Source: Haloparvum sedimenti
GTDB taxonomy: Archaea > Halobacteriota > Halobacteria > Halobacteriales > Haloferacaceae
DNA length: 64,000 nucleotides
Assembly (NCBI RefSeq): GCF_001462205.1
Contig: NZ_LKIR01000135.1
Span: 208,528-272,527 of the forward strand
Reading direction: 5' to 3'
The notes under the pieces are model-generated. The model worked only from the letters and a program-made list of their open reading frames with translations, searched no databases and was not told the origin of the DNA. Of this stretch, positions 34,912-42,995 are shown one piece after another (within the stretch, counting starts at the first letter, position 1; the number at the start of each line of letters is the position of its first letter). A program made the position numbers and the translations under genes.

Positions 34912-35456
34912 CGAGCACCGTCCTCGACGTGACGGTCTTTCTGCTGTGTCTGTCGGCCGGTGTCGGCGTGCTCGCGAACGCGGGAGCGGTCGGCAGCGGG
35001 AGCGGCGCCGCGTCCCCGGACGCCGTGGCGGTCGCGGACGTGGTCGCCGGAACGACCGCGTCCGTCGAGTATCGGACCGCACCACGCGGCGAACCGGCGT
35101 CCGACATCGAGACGGCCGACGAGGAGCTGACCGGAACACACCACGCCACGCTCGCCGAGCTGGTCGCTTGCGCCGCGGTCCTCGAGGCGGACGGAGCGCG
35201 TGAGGGGACGGACGGTTACCCGGGAGCGGTTCGGACGGTGGTGCGCGAGGTTCTCCGCGACCTGCGCGGCGGCCGGATCCGGTTGAATGCGTTTCGCTCC
35301 CACGAAGGAACCGGCCGGTCCCCGTTCGTCGTCGGCGGGAAACCGCCCTCGGACGCCGACGTGGACGTGGCCGTCGTCACCGCTCCGTGGGATCGGCGAT
35401 CGGCGAAGCGTAGCGCGAACACCGGACGCGTCCGGATCGTCGTGGAGGTGTGGTGA
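34908..35456 (+). CDS. One-TM protein of the cluster (DUF7284-like), pseudopilin candidate
   Basis: Protein of 182 residues, GTG start overlapping the previous stop. N-terminal hydrophobic segment TSTVLDVTVFLLCLSAGVGV, then an Ala/Gly/Thr-rich domain and a C-terminal strand RVRIVVEVW. No enzyme motif. Tight overlap with both neighbours indicates strict co-expression. Confidence 0.65.
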   Translation: MTSTVLDVTVFLLCLSAGVGVLANAGAVGSGSGAASPDAVAVADVVAGTTASVEYRTAPRGEPASDIETADEELTGTHHATLAELVACAAVLEADGAREGTDGYPGAVRTVVREVLRDLRGGRIRLNAFRSHEGTGRSPFVVGGKPPSDADVDVAVVTAPWDRRSAKRSANTGRVRIVVEVW

Positions 35457-35457
35457 G

Positions 35458-38400
35458 ATGCGCCGCCCGGCGACGGTCAGGCTCGCCGACGACGACCGGG
35501 CGCGCGTCCCGTTCGCGCTGATCGGCGTTCTGCTTCTCGTGTCGAGCGTCGCCTACGCCGGCGCGCTCCAGCAGCAGGGGCGGGTCGCCGTCGACGACAG
35601 CGTGGAACGCGCTGTGGAGCGAGCGGCGGCGGACGCGACGCCCGCGGTGCGTGCCGGCGTCGGCGACGCGGCCCGCGACGCCGCGGCAGAGCCCGTCACC
35701 GCGGCATCGACCGCCGACGGAAGGAACGAGAGCAGTACGCCAGCGGTCCGGCCCGAGAGCTCGTTTTCCGACGCGCTGCGGATCCGGATCGCCGTCGAAG
35801 TGTCCCGGTCCCTTCCCACGACCGAGCGACGCGTCGACGACGTTCGGGCCGTCACCGAGGTTCCGGACGTTCGGGACGAGACGGACCTCATTGCGGCCCG
35901 TGAGCGCGTGTCGGTCTCGCCGGTCGCGAACGGAACCGCACTCCGAGCGACGGTGCGGAACGTCACGACGATCGCGTCACGGGACGGTCGGACCGTCGCA
36001 CGGCGGACGCGGAACGTGACCGTGGTCGTCCCGGTGCCCGTGTTCGCGGCCCATGAACGGACGGAGCGATTCGAGGAGCAACTGAACCGCGGAGCGCTCG
36101 AGGGGCCCGGCCTCGGCCGGCAGCTCACGGCTCGGCTGTACCCCGTCACCTGGGCGCGCGGCTACGCACAACACGGCGGCGCCCCGGTTCAGAACGTGCT
36201 CGCGAACCGGCACGTCGAACTCTCGACGAACGCCGGCATCGTCCGCGTTCAGCGCAACGTCTTCGGAGGGACGGACCCCCGGGCGAAGGCCGGCGTTCGC
36301 CGCGCGACGGCTCGCACCGGCGTCGCGGACCTGCTCGCGCCGACGGAACTCGACGAGGAGGAGTGGAGCCGGGCAGTCGTCGGCGACTCGGCGACGGGAT
36401 CGGAACGTGAGATCGGAACCGGGACCGACGGCGACCAAGTTCCCGACGGGTTGGAGGGAGCGAACCGAACGCGCACCGTCGAAGTGGGCGCGGTCGCCGA
36501 CACCGCGTTCCTGTCGACGATCGCTGAACGCGACGCGATCGCTCGGGACGCATATCGCGCGAGCGCGACGCTTCGTACCGACTCCACGCTCCGGACGGAC
36601 ACGACGACGCGTGACGGTCCCACGACGGACGCCCCGCCCGCCGGAAACTGGACGCTCGCGGACACCCAGCGGGAGCGGACGGTCGCTGTCGACGAGGCGC
36701 GCGACGGAGTGGGCCCCTCGGGTGGTTCGGACGGCTTCGGAACCACACATCGCGTCGTCAGAACGGTCGACGAGACGACGTGGACGTGGACGAACGGGAC
36801 GGTGACCCGGACCGGCCGGGAGGTCCGGACGCGGGAATACCGGGTCGAAATCCGCGTCGAGGGAACGTACGCTCCGACTGCGGGAGCGCCGGAGCGTCCC
36901 ACGGCCCCGACGTTCGAGCGCGGCGGGGCGCTCGACGGGCCGAACCTGGCGGATGTACCCGCAACCGCGAGGGCGGATCTGGCGGCCGCGACCGACGACG
37001 AGCTCTCGCGGATCGCCCGCCAGGCCGTCGTCGACGGGGCGGTCGCCCGCGAGACGACGGTTGTCGGAGCGCGACCGGACCGGCTCGCGCCGCACGTCGA
37101 GGCGGACCTCGCGGAGCTCCACCGCGAGGTCAGCAAGCTGTCGACGACCGTCTCGATGCGGGAGGTCGCCGCCGGCGAGGCCGACCCGTACGGGGAGCTG
37201 GCGGTGGCTCTCCGGGAGCGGCGGGCGGAACTCGTCGACGCGCCAGCGACGTACGACGGCGCCGCGGACCGCGCCCGCGTCGCCGCCCGTGCGGCGTACG
37301 TGGACGCGGTCATCGCCGCGCTCGAGCGGCGCTCGACCGCGGACGACGAGGTCTCGGCTGCCGTCGGGGACGCCGCAGGCGACGACGCGACCCTCGACGC
37401 CGACACGTTCGGCGCGTACCTCGACGCGCGGACCGCAGCCGAACGCGGGGTCCGCCGCTCGATCGGCGACGGCGGACCCGGCGGCGGCGTCGACCTCGCT
37501 CCGCGCGGGTCGCCCGGGTATCTCCCGCGAACCGCAGTCGACGGTGCCGCTATCGAGGGCGTTGCCACGGACGCGCGGACGAGGCCGCTCGCGACGCGGA
37601 ACCGGAACCTCGTCACGCTGCCGTACGCGGACGCCGCGTCCGGTATCGTGGACCGTCTCCTCGGAACGGGTGAGACCGTTCCGCTGTCCACCGCCGGTCG
37701 ATCGCTCGTCGGTGCGGACCGCGCTCTCGCGAGGACCGAGAACGAAACGCTTCGGAACGAGCGGGACGACCTTTCGGACTCGGTCGGCGAATCGACCGAC
37801 GCCGTGGAGGCCGCAGTCGATGGCGTACTGCGCCGGCAGACGGAGCTCTCGCGGTCCGAACGTGCGGAGAGCCTGCGGAGCGCTCGACGGCAGTGGAACT
37901 CGACCGGCGAGCTCGCCGGCGCGATGGGAACCGGCGACTACGCCGAGACGGTCGCCGCCGAGGCGGCCGCGCGGGGAAGCTTCAGCCCGGCGGATCAGGA
38001 AGTCCTGGCCGCGCGCCTGCGAATGACCATCGAGGCGACCGCGAACGAGGGGCCAGCGACGGTGTCTGCCGCGGAGGTGAACCGGTCTGCGTCGGTCCTC
38101 CGAACGGTCGCTCGGGACGAACTGGAGTCGGCGGTCGAGTCGGAGCTCCGGCGCGGCGCGGACGCGGCCGCGGACCGCTGGGCGCCGGAGGCGATCGGGG
38201 CGGTTCCCGCGGGCGCTCCGGTGTTCCCGACGCCCACGCACTGGTACGCCACGGTCAACGTCTGGACGGTGGAGGTCTCCGGCGCGTATCCGCGGTTCGC
38301 CGTGACGGCGCCGCGGACCGGCCCGCCGGACGAGGAGTTCGAGTACGTCCGGGAGGCCGGAACCGCAACTGTCGAGCTTGCCGGCGAGCCCGTGGCGCTC

Positions 38401-38583
38401 GGCCGAACGGAGCAGGTGCGGTTCGAGACCGGAACGGTCGTCGTGGTCGCGGTCCCTCCCGGACCGCCGGGGGTCGGCGACGTGGACGGCACGCGCGACG
38501 AGACGTCTCCCGGATGGCCGTGTCCGGGAGCGACGCCGGATTCACTCGACGGAACCACGCGCGAAGCGTCCTGTGACCGGTGA
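35458..38583 (+). CDS. Large exported protein of the cluster (DUF7286-like)
   Basis: Protein of 1041 residues, the biggest in the cluster. A single N-terminal membrane segment (about 17-38: VPFALIGVLLLVSSVAYAGAL) follows a charged start RLADDDRAR, again TadE-like; the rest is a long, Thr/Arg/Glu-rich extracellular region with helical stretches (RQTELSRSERAESLRSARRQW). No protease, adhesin or sugar-binding motif is recognised. The preceding stop lies immediately before the ATG. It could be a large pseudopilin-type tip or secreted surface component; this is inference. Confidence 0.7.
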   Translation: MRRPATVRLADDDRARVPFALIGVLLLVSSVAYAGALQQQGRVAVDDSVERAVERAAADATPAVRAGVGDAARDAAAEPVTAASTADGRNESSTPAVRPESSFSDALRIRIAVEVSRSLPTTERRVDDVRAVTEVPDVRDETDLIAARERVSVSPVANGTALRATVRNVTTIASRDGRTVARRTRNVTVVVPVPVFAAHERTERFEEQLNRGALEGPGLGRQLTARLYPVTWARGYAQHGGAPVQNVLANRHVELSTNAGIVRVQRNVFGGTDPRAKAGVRRATARTGVADLLAPTELDEEEWSRAVVGDSATGSEREIGTGTDGDQVPDGLEGANRTRTVEVGAVADTAFLSTIAERDAIARDAYRASATLRTDSTLRTDTTTRDGPTTDAPPAGNWTLADTQRERTVAVDEARDGVGPSGGSDGFGTTHRVVRTVDETTWTWTNGTVTRTGREVRTREYRVEIRVEGTYAPTAGAPERPTAPTFERGGALDGPNLADVPATARADLAAATDDELSRIARQAVVDGAVARETTVVGARPDRLAPHVEADLAELHREVSKLSTTVSMREVAAGEADPYGELAVALRERRAELVDAPATYDGAADRARVAARAAYVDAVIAALERRSTADDEVSAAVGDAAGDDATLDADTFGAYLDARTAAERGVRRSIGDGGPGGGVDLAPRGSPGYLPRTAVDGAAIEGVATDARTRPLATRNRNLVTLPYADAASGIVDRLLGTGETVPLSTAGRSLVGADRALARTENETLRNERDDLSDSVGESTDAVEAAVDGVLRRQTELSRSERAESLRSARRQWNSTGELAGAMGTGDYAETVAAEAAARGSFSPADQEVLAARLRMTIEATANEGPATVSAAEVNRSASVLRTVARDELESAVESELRRGADAAADRWAPEAIGAVPAGAPVFPTPTHWYATVNVWTVEVSGAYPRFAVTAPRTGPPDEEFEYVREAGTATVELAGEPVALGRTEQVRFETGTVVVVAVPPGPPGVGDVDGTRDETSPGWPCPGATPDSLDGTTREASCDR

Positions 38584-38620
38584 CCGCAGTCGTTTTCCCG
38601 GCCGCGCGCCGAGGGCGGGT

Positions 38621-39043
38621 ATGTTCACCGACGTGCCCGCGGAGACCGACTCGGAGCCGGGACCGCTGCTCGAGGGGTACGAGACGCTGGTGCTGGAGGC
38701 GGCCGCGGAGGCCGGGGTCGACGCGATCGTGGATGCGACGTCGCTCGACCGGGCGGACGCCGAGACGCTGGTCGACGGCGAGGTCCCCGAAATCGCGGTC
38801 GAGGACGCCGCCGCCGTGATCGCGCTCGTCGACGACCGCGACGCGAACGCGCTGGTGTTCGAGCTCAGAGACGACCTGCTGATGGGGATGACGACGGCGG
38901 TGCTCGACGTCGACACCATCGCGGGCGCCATCGACGCCGACCTCACCGGACAGGAGGTCCAGCAGGCGCTGGAGGGACGCACGCGGATGACGCTGACGCA
39001 GTTGGCACAGATACAGAGCGTGATCGAGGGGCGGAAACCCTGA
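38621..39043 (+). CDS. DUF5791-like haloarchaeal protein
   Basis: Acidic soluble protein of 140 residues, rich in Ala and Asp, mostly helical (ETLVLEAAAEAGVDAIVDATSLDRAD; MTLTQLAQIQSVIEGRKP). I recall the family as DUF5791, haloarchaea only, unknown function. The stop shares bases with the start of the next gene (TGATG), so the pair is coupled. Confidence 0.68.
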   Translation: MFTDVPAETDSEPGPLLEGYETLVLEAAAEAGVDAIVDATSLDRADAETLVDGEVPEIAVEDAAAVIALVDDRDANALVFELRDDLLMGMTTAVLDVDTIAGAIDADLTGQEVQQALEGRTRMTLTQLAQIQSVIEGRKP

Positions 39044-39972
39044 TGCGCGTCGTCGTCGTCGGCTGCGGCTACGTCGGGACCGAGCTGGGTCGCCAGCTCC
39101 GTGGGTCCGACGCCGCCGGCGAGCCAGGGGCCTCAGAACACCGCGTCTGGGGCGTCCGCCGGTCCGACGAGGGGCTGTCAGCCGTGGAGGCGGCCGGCCT
39201 GGAGCCGGTCCGAGCGGACGCCACCGACCCGGCGTCGCTGTCGGCGCTCCCGGACGCGGATGTGGTCGTGTTCGCGGCGAGTTCGGGCGGGCGCGGCGCG
39301 GACGCCGCCCAGCGGGTGTACGTCGACGGGCTCGCCAACGTGATCGACGAGTACGCCGAGCGCGAGCGTCCGCCGGACCGGCTTATCTACACCTCGTCGA
39401 CGGGGGTTTACGGCGATCACGACGGCGGCTGGGTCGACGAGACGACGCCGCTGGACCCGACGACCGAGAAGACGCGCGTGCTGGCGGAGGCCGAGGGCGT
39501 GGCGCGCGGGCGGGCGGCCGACGCGGGCATCGACGGGACGGTCGTCCGCTTCGCCGGACTCTACGGCCCGGACCGGTACCGGTTGGACCGCTACCTCGAC
39601 GGCCCCGTGACCGCGGGGTATCTGAACATGATCCATCGCGACGACGCCGCCGGAACGGTTCGGTTTCTGCTCGAGAACGACCTCGCGCGCGACGACGTGG
39701 TGCTAGCCGTCGACGACGAACCGGTCGACAAGCACGCGTTCGCCGACTGGCTCGCGGACGCCTGCGGCGTCGACCGCCCGGAGAAGCGCTCGAAGGCGGA
39801 GCGACTGTCCGCGGGGGACCTATCCGAGGCGGCGGAACGACGGATCCGCACGAGCAAGCGGTGTTCGAACGACCGCCTTCGAGAACTCGGGTACGGCTTC
39901 CGATACCCGACGTTTCGTGAGGGATACCGCGATGCGGTCGACGCGTACCGAACCGAGCGCAGCGGTCCGTAG
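39043..39972 (+). CDS. NAD(P)-dependent epimerase/dehydratase-like SDR protein
   Basis: Protein of 309 residues of the extended short-chain dehydrogenase type (YeeZ-like). The Rossmann signature is VVVGCGYVGTELGRQ at residues 3-17. TSSTGVYGDHDGGWVDE matches the Ser and Tyr region, and VRFAGLYGPDR the later conserved strand; the usual catalytic Lys of a YxxxK is not obvious. Substrate unknown. Coupled to the upstream DUF5791-like gene by overlapping stop/start. Confidence 0.8.
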   Translation: MRVVVVGCGYVGTELGRQLRGSDAAGEPGASEHRVWGVRRSDEGLSAVEAAGLEPVRADATDPASLSALPDADVVVFAASSGGRGADAAQRVYVDGLANVIDEYAERERPPDRLIYTSSTGVYGDHDGGWVDETTPLDPTTEKTRVLAEAEGVARGRAADAGIDGTVVRFAGLYGPDRYRLDRYLDGPVTAGYLNMIHRDDAAGTVRFLLENDLARDDVVLAVDDEPVDKHAFADWLADACGVDRPEKRSKAERLSAGDLSEAAERRIRTSKRCSNDRLRELGYGFRYPTFREGYRDAVDAYRTERSGP

Positions 39973-40061
39973 CCGGGGATCGATCGGGTGCGATCGTGGC
40001 GGACATGTTCCGTGTGTGATGGGTGCCGGGAACTACTTGTGTCGGCGGCGGGTGCGAACGG

Positions 40062-41237
40062 ATGATGTGGCTGCAAGGACGGACGGACGCCCTGCGAGCG
40101 ACCGAGGAGTTCGTCCGGGAGAACCCGGAACTCGCGGTCGCGACAGCGCTCGCGGTGTTCGTCGTCGCAGCCAGCACGTACGCATTCCTGCGGCTGCGCC
40201 GCCCCGCGGGCGTCACGTTCCGGCGACTGATCGAGGGGCGCGAGGAGATCGCGGTCCTGATGCACCCGAACCCGGACCCCGACGCCATGGCGGCCGCGGT
40301 CGGCGTCGCCTCGCTGGCGGACCAGCTCGGCGTGGACGCGACCGTCCAGTACCCGGGCCAGATCCGCCATCAGGAGAACCGCGCGTTCCGGACCGTCCTC
40401 GACCTGGAGCTCGACCGGATCGATCACGTCAGCGACCTCGCGGCGGAGTCCGTCGTCCTCGTCGACCACAACGAGCCGCGCGGGTTCGCGGGCGCGGACG
40501 GCGTCCTCCCGCTCGCGGTCGTCGACCATCACCCCGGCGACGGCGCGGGCGAGGAGTTCACCGACGTGCGGACGGACTACGGGGCGACCGCCTCAATCGT
40601 CGCCGAGTACTTCGCCGACATCGACGCCGAACCGGTGCCGCCGGACATGCACGCCTCCGAGCGCGGCGGCGAGTACGTCCTCTCGACGGACGCCGCGACG
40701 GGACTCCTGTACGGCATCCTCGCGGACACGAAACACCTCACCGTCGGGGCGAGCGAGGCCGACTTCGCGGCCGCCGGCTACGTCTACCCCGGCGTCGACC
40801 AGGACCGCCTCGACCGCATCGCCAACCCCGCGGTCGACGCCGAGGTGCTGGAGGTGAAAGCGCGAGCCATCGCCGGCCGGCAGGTACAGGGCTCGTTCGC
40901 CGTCGCGGACGTGGGCAGCGTCAACAACGTCGACGCCGTTCCGCAGGCGGCCGACGAGCTGATCCAGCTGGAGGGCGTCACCGCGGTGGTGGTGATCGGC
41001 GAGCGCGACGGGACGCTCCACCTCTCGGGGCGGTCCCGTGACGACCGCGTCCACATGGGCAAGGCCATCGAGTCCGCGCTCGAGGAGGTCCCCAACGGCG
41101 ACGGCGGCGGCCACGCCCGAATGGGTGGCGGCACGGTGACGCCGAAGGTGGACCCGACCGGGGAGGCAGAGGAGCCGTCGCTCGACCGCGACGAGCTGTG
41201 TGGGGCGCTGTTCCGGGCGATGACCGGCGACGTCTGA
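40062..41237 (+). CDS. Membrane-anchored DHH-family phosphoesterase
   Basis: Protein of 391 residues from the ATG at 40062. One membrane segment near residues 24-42 is followed by a DHH/RecJ-like domain: MHPNPDPDAMAAAVG (DxD), VVLVDHNEP (DHN), VVDHHPGDGAG (DHH) and, at the C-terminus, GGGHARMGGG of the DHHA1 domain. It should cleave phosphodiesters such as cyclic dinucleotides or short oligonucleotides; haloarchaeal substrates are not certain. An upstream GTG-type start would add 13 residues and is not favoured. Confidence 0.88.
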   Translation: MMWLQGRTDALRATEEFVRENPELAVATALAVFVVAASTYAFLRLRRPAGVTFRRLIEGREEIAVLMHPNPDPDAMAAAVGVASLADQLGVDATVQYPGQIRHQENRAFRTVLDLELDRIDHVSDLAAESVVLVDHNEPRGFAGADGVLPLAVVDHHPGDGAGEEFTDVRTDYGATASIVAEYFADIDAEPVPPDMHASERGGEYVLSTDAATGLLYGILADTKHLTVGASEADFAAAGYVYPGVDQDRLDRIANPAVDAEVLEVKARAIAGRQVQGSFAVADVGSVNNVDAVPQAADELIQLEGVTAVVVIGERDGTLHLSGRSRDDRVHMGKAIESALEEVPNGDGGGHARMGGGTVTPKVDPTGEAEEPSLDRDELCGALFRAMTGDV

Positions 41238-41307
41238 CCGGTAATCGCCGAGGCCTCGGTCTGTCCCGGTCTCGGAACCTCGCTGACCGCCGCGTTCCGG
41301 CGGGGTC

Positions 41308-42012
41308 TCAGAGAACCGCCAACGCGGGGAGAACGTACGTCGCGGCGTCGTAGAGGAAGTAGACGCCGAACCCGGCGAGCACGGCCGCCGAGCCGACCGC
41401 GACGAGGGGCGCGAGCCGCTCCATGCGACGCTCCGCGGCGACGAGCGCGGCCGGGAACCCCGTGACCCAGAGCCCGATGCCGGCGAAGAAGCCGACGATC
41501 AGCGCCGGCGATCCGGTCGTCACCACGAACGCGCCCGCGAGGTCGGCGCCGACGACCGGAAGCGGCTCGAGCACGTCCAGCGTTCCCGGCCGGAGCAGTC
41601 CGACGCCGACCGTGAGCCAGAACAGCACCTGATAGGGGTTCGTCAGCGCGAGGACGAACGCCTTCCGGAACCCCTTCCCCTCGGCCAGCATCGGGTCGTC
41701 GCCGGCGGTGGGCCTGAAGGAGGCGCGGGCGCCGCGGGCGGCGCCGTAGGCGAAGTAGATCATCAGGACGCCACCGACCGCGATCATCACGGCCCGCAGC
41801 GTCGGGAGGCGCTCGACGAACGCGACGACGCCGAGGTACGCCAGCACGAAGAAGACGCCGTCGGCCGTCGCGGCGCCGAGACCGGCGCGGGCGCCCGCGG
41901 TCCAGCCCCGCAGCACGGCCTCTTCGGCGATGACGGCGTTCATCGGCCCTGGCGGTGCCGCGAGCGCGAGGCCGAAGACGACCCCGGCGGTCAGCGTAAC
42001 CAACTCGTTCAC
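41308..42012 (-). CDS. LysE family exporter
   Basis: Membrane protein of 234 residues with six membrane segments and the LysE start signature VFGLALAAPPGPMNAVIAEEAVLRG, plus ALTNPYQVLFWL in the fourth segment. Such proteins export amino acids or related small molecules. It lies downstream of the DtxR regulator on the same strand (197-bp gap) and is convergent with the DHH gene. Substrate unknown. Confidence 0.86.
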   Translation of the reverse strand: MNELVTLTAGVVFGLALAAPPGPMNAVIAEEAVLRGWTAGARAGLGAATADGVFFVLAYLGVVAFVERLPTLRAVMIAVGGVLMIYFAYGAARGARASFRPTAGDDPMLAEGKGFRKAFVLALTNPYQVLFWLTVGVGLLRPGTLDVLEPLPVVGADLAGAFVVTTGSPALIVGFFAGIGLWVTGFPAALVAAERRMERLAPLVAVGSAAVLAGFGVYFLYDAATYVLPALAVL

Positions 42013-42209
42013 GCTCCGGAGAACCCCTGCGACGGTGAAAAAGGCGACGGACGGGGCCAGCGACGCCGTTTTCGGGTGTTCCGATCCGGCACGCGATCAC
42101 CGAAATGGGCCATCGATGAAGGAAGGTGGTCGCCGGTCAGGAGCGTCGGTGTGGCCCCCGTCGCGGACGGGGGCGCGCACGTCGGGTCCGTGGCCGTCGC
42201 GAACGCCTA

Positions 42210-42878
42210 CTACGCGGTCGCTTCGACAGGCCGTACGCGGATGGAGCGCGCGACGGACTCGGGGAGGCTCTGCTCGCCCGCGGGCGAGCGGACGGTCACC
42301 ATGCCGAAGGGGGCGACGTCGACGACATCCAGCTCGTTGCCCGGCACGATCCCGGCGTCCGCGAGGTAGTCGAGTTCGTCCTCATCGCGGTCCGAGACGC
42401 GGGCGACGACGACCGTCTCGCCCTCCTCGCAGGTGTGGAGCCGAACGGCGTCATCTTCCTCGACCGGCTCCAGGTCCGCGCCCGGGATGGGGTCGCCGTG
42501 GGGGTCGACCTCCGGGTCGCCGAGCGTCTCCGCGACGCGGCGCTCGAACTCCTCGGAGATGTGGTGTTCGAGCCGGTCGGCCTCGGCGTGGACCTCGCTC
42601 CAGTCGTAGTCGAGTCGCTCCGCGAGGAACGCCTCGATGAGTCGGTGATGGCGGACCACCTCGAGCGCCACCGCCTCCCCCTCGGGCGTCAGCTCGACGC
42701 CGGTGTACGGCTCGCGGTCGACCAACCCGCGGTCCTCCAGCTTCCCGAGCATGTCGGTGACCGTCGGCGGGGTCTTCCCGAGATAGTCGGCGACCGCGGA
42801 GGTGGAGACGGGTGGCCCCTCCTCCGTCTGGAGGACGTAGATGGCCTTCAGGTAGTCTTCCATCACGTCGCTCAGCAT
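42210..42878 (-). CDS. DtxR/MntR family metal-dependent regulator
   Basis: Protein of 222 residues. N-terminal winged helix with MLSDVMEDYLKAIYVLQ, VSTSAVADYLGKTPPTVTDMLGKLEDRGLV; then the metal-binding dimerisation domain (RHHRLIEAFL, EADRLEHHIS) and an SH3-like FeoA domain (GIVPGNELDVVDVAPFGM). It probably represses metal uptake or storage genes in response to Fe or Mn. The start at 42878 fits the family; the frame stays open much further upstream only because of high G+C. Divergent from the S9 peptidase across 117 bp. Confidence 0.9.
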   Translation of the reverse strand: MLSDVMEDYLKAIYVLQTEEGPPVSTSAVADYLGKTPPTVTDMLGKLEDRGLVDREPYTGVELTPEGEAVALEVVRHHRLIEAFLAERLDYDWSEVHAEADRLEHHISEEFERRVAETLGDPEVDPHGDPIPGADLEPVEEDDAVRLHTCEEGETVVVARVSDRDEDELDYLADAGIVPGNELDVVDVAPFGMVTVRSPAGEQSLPESVARSIRVRPVEATA

Positions 42879-42995
42879 CGTCCGAGGGTAGCGGACTCCC
42901 GCGGAAATAGCTACCGGAGACGAGGGTGGGGAAGCCGAACCGGCAACGGCGTGTGTGTGGCCAACCCTTACGGCGTCGGCGTGGGAGGTCCGGCC

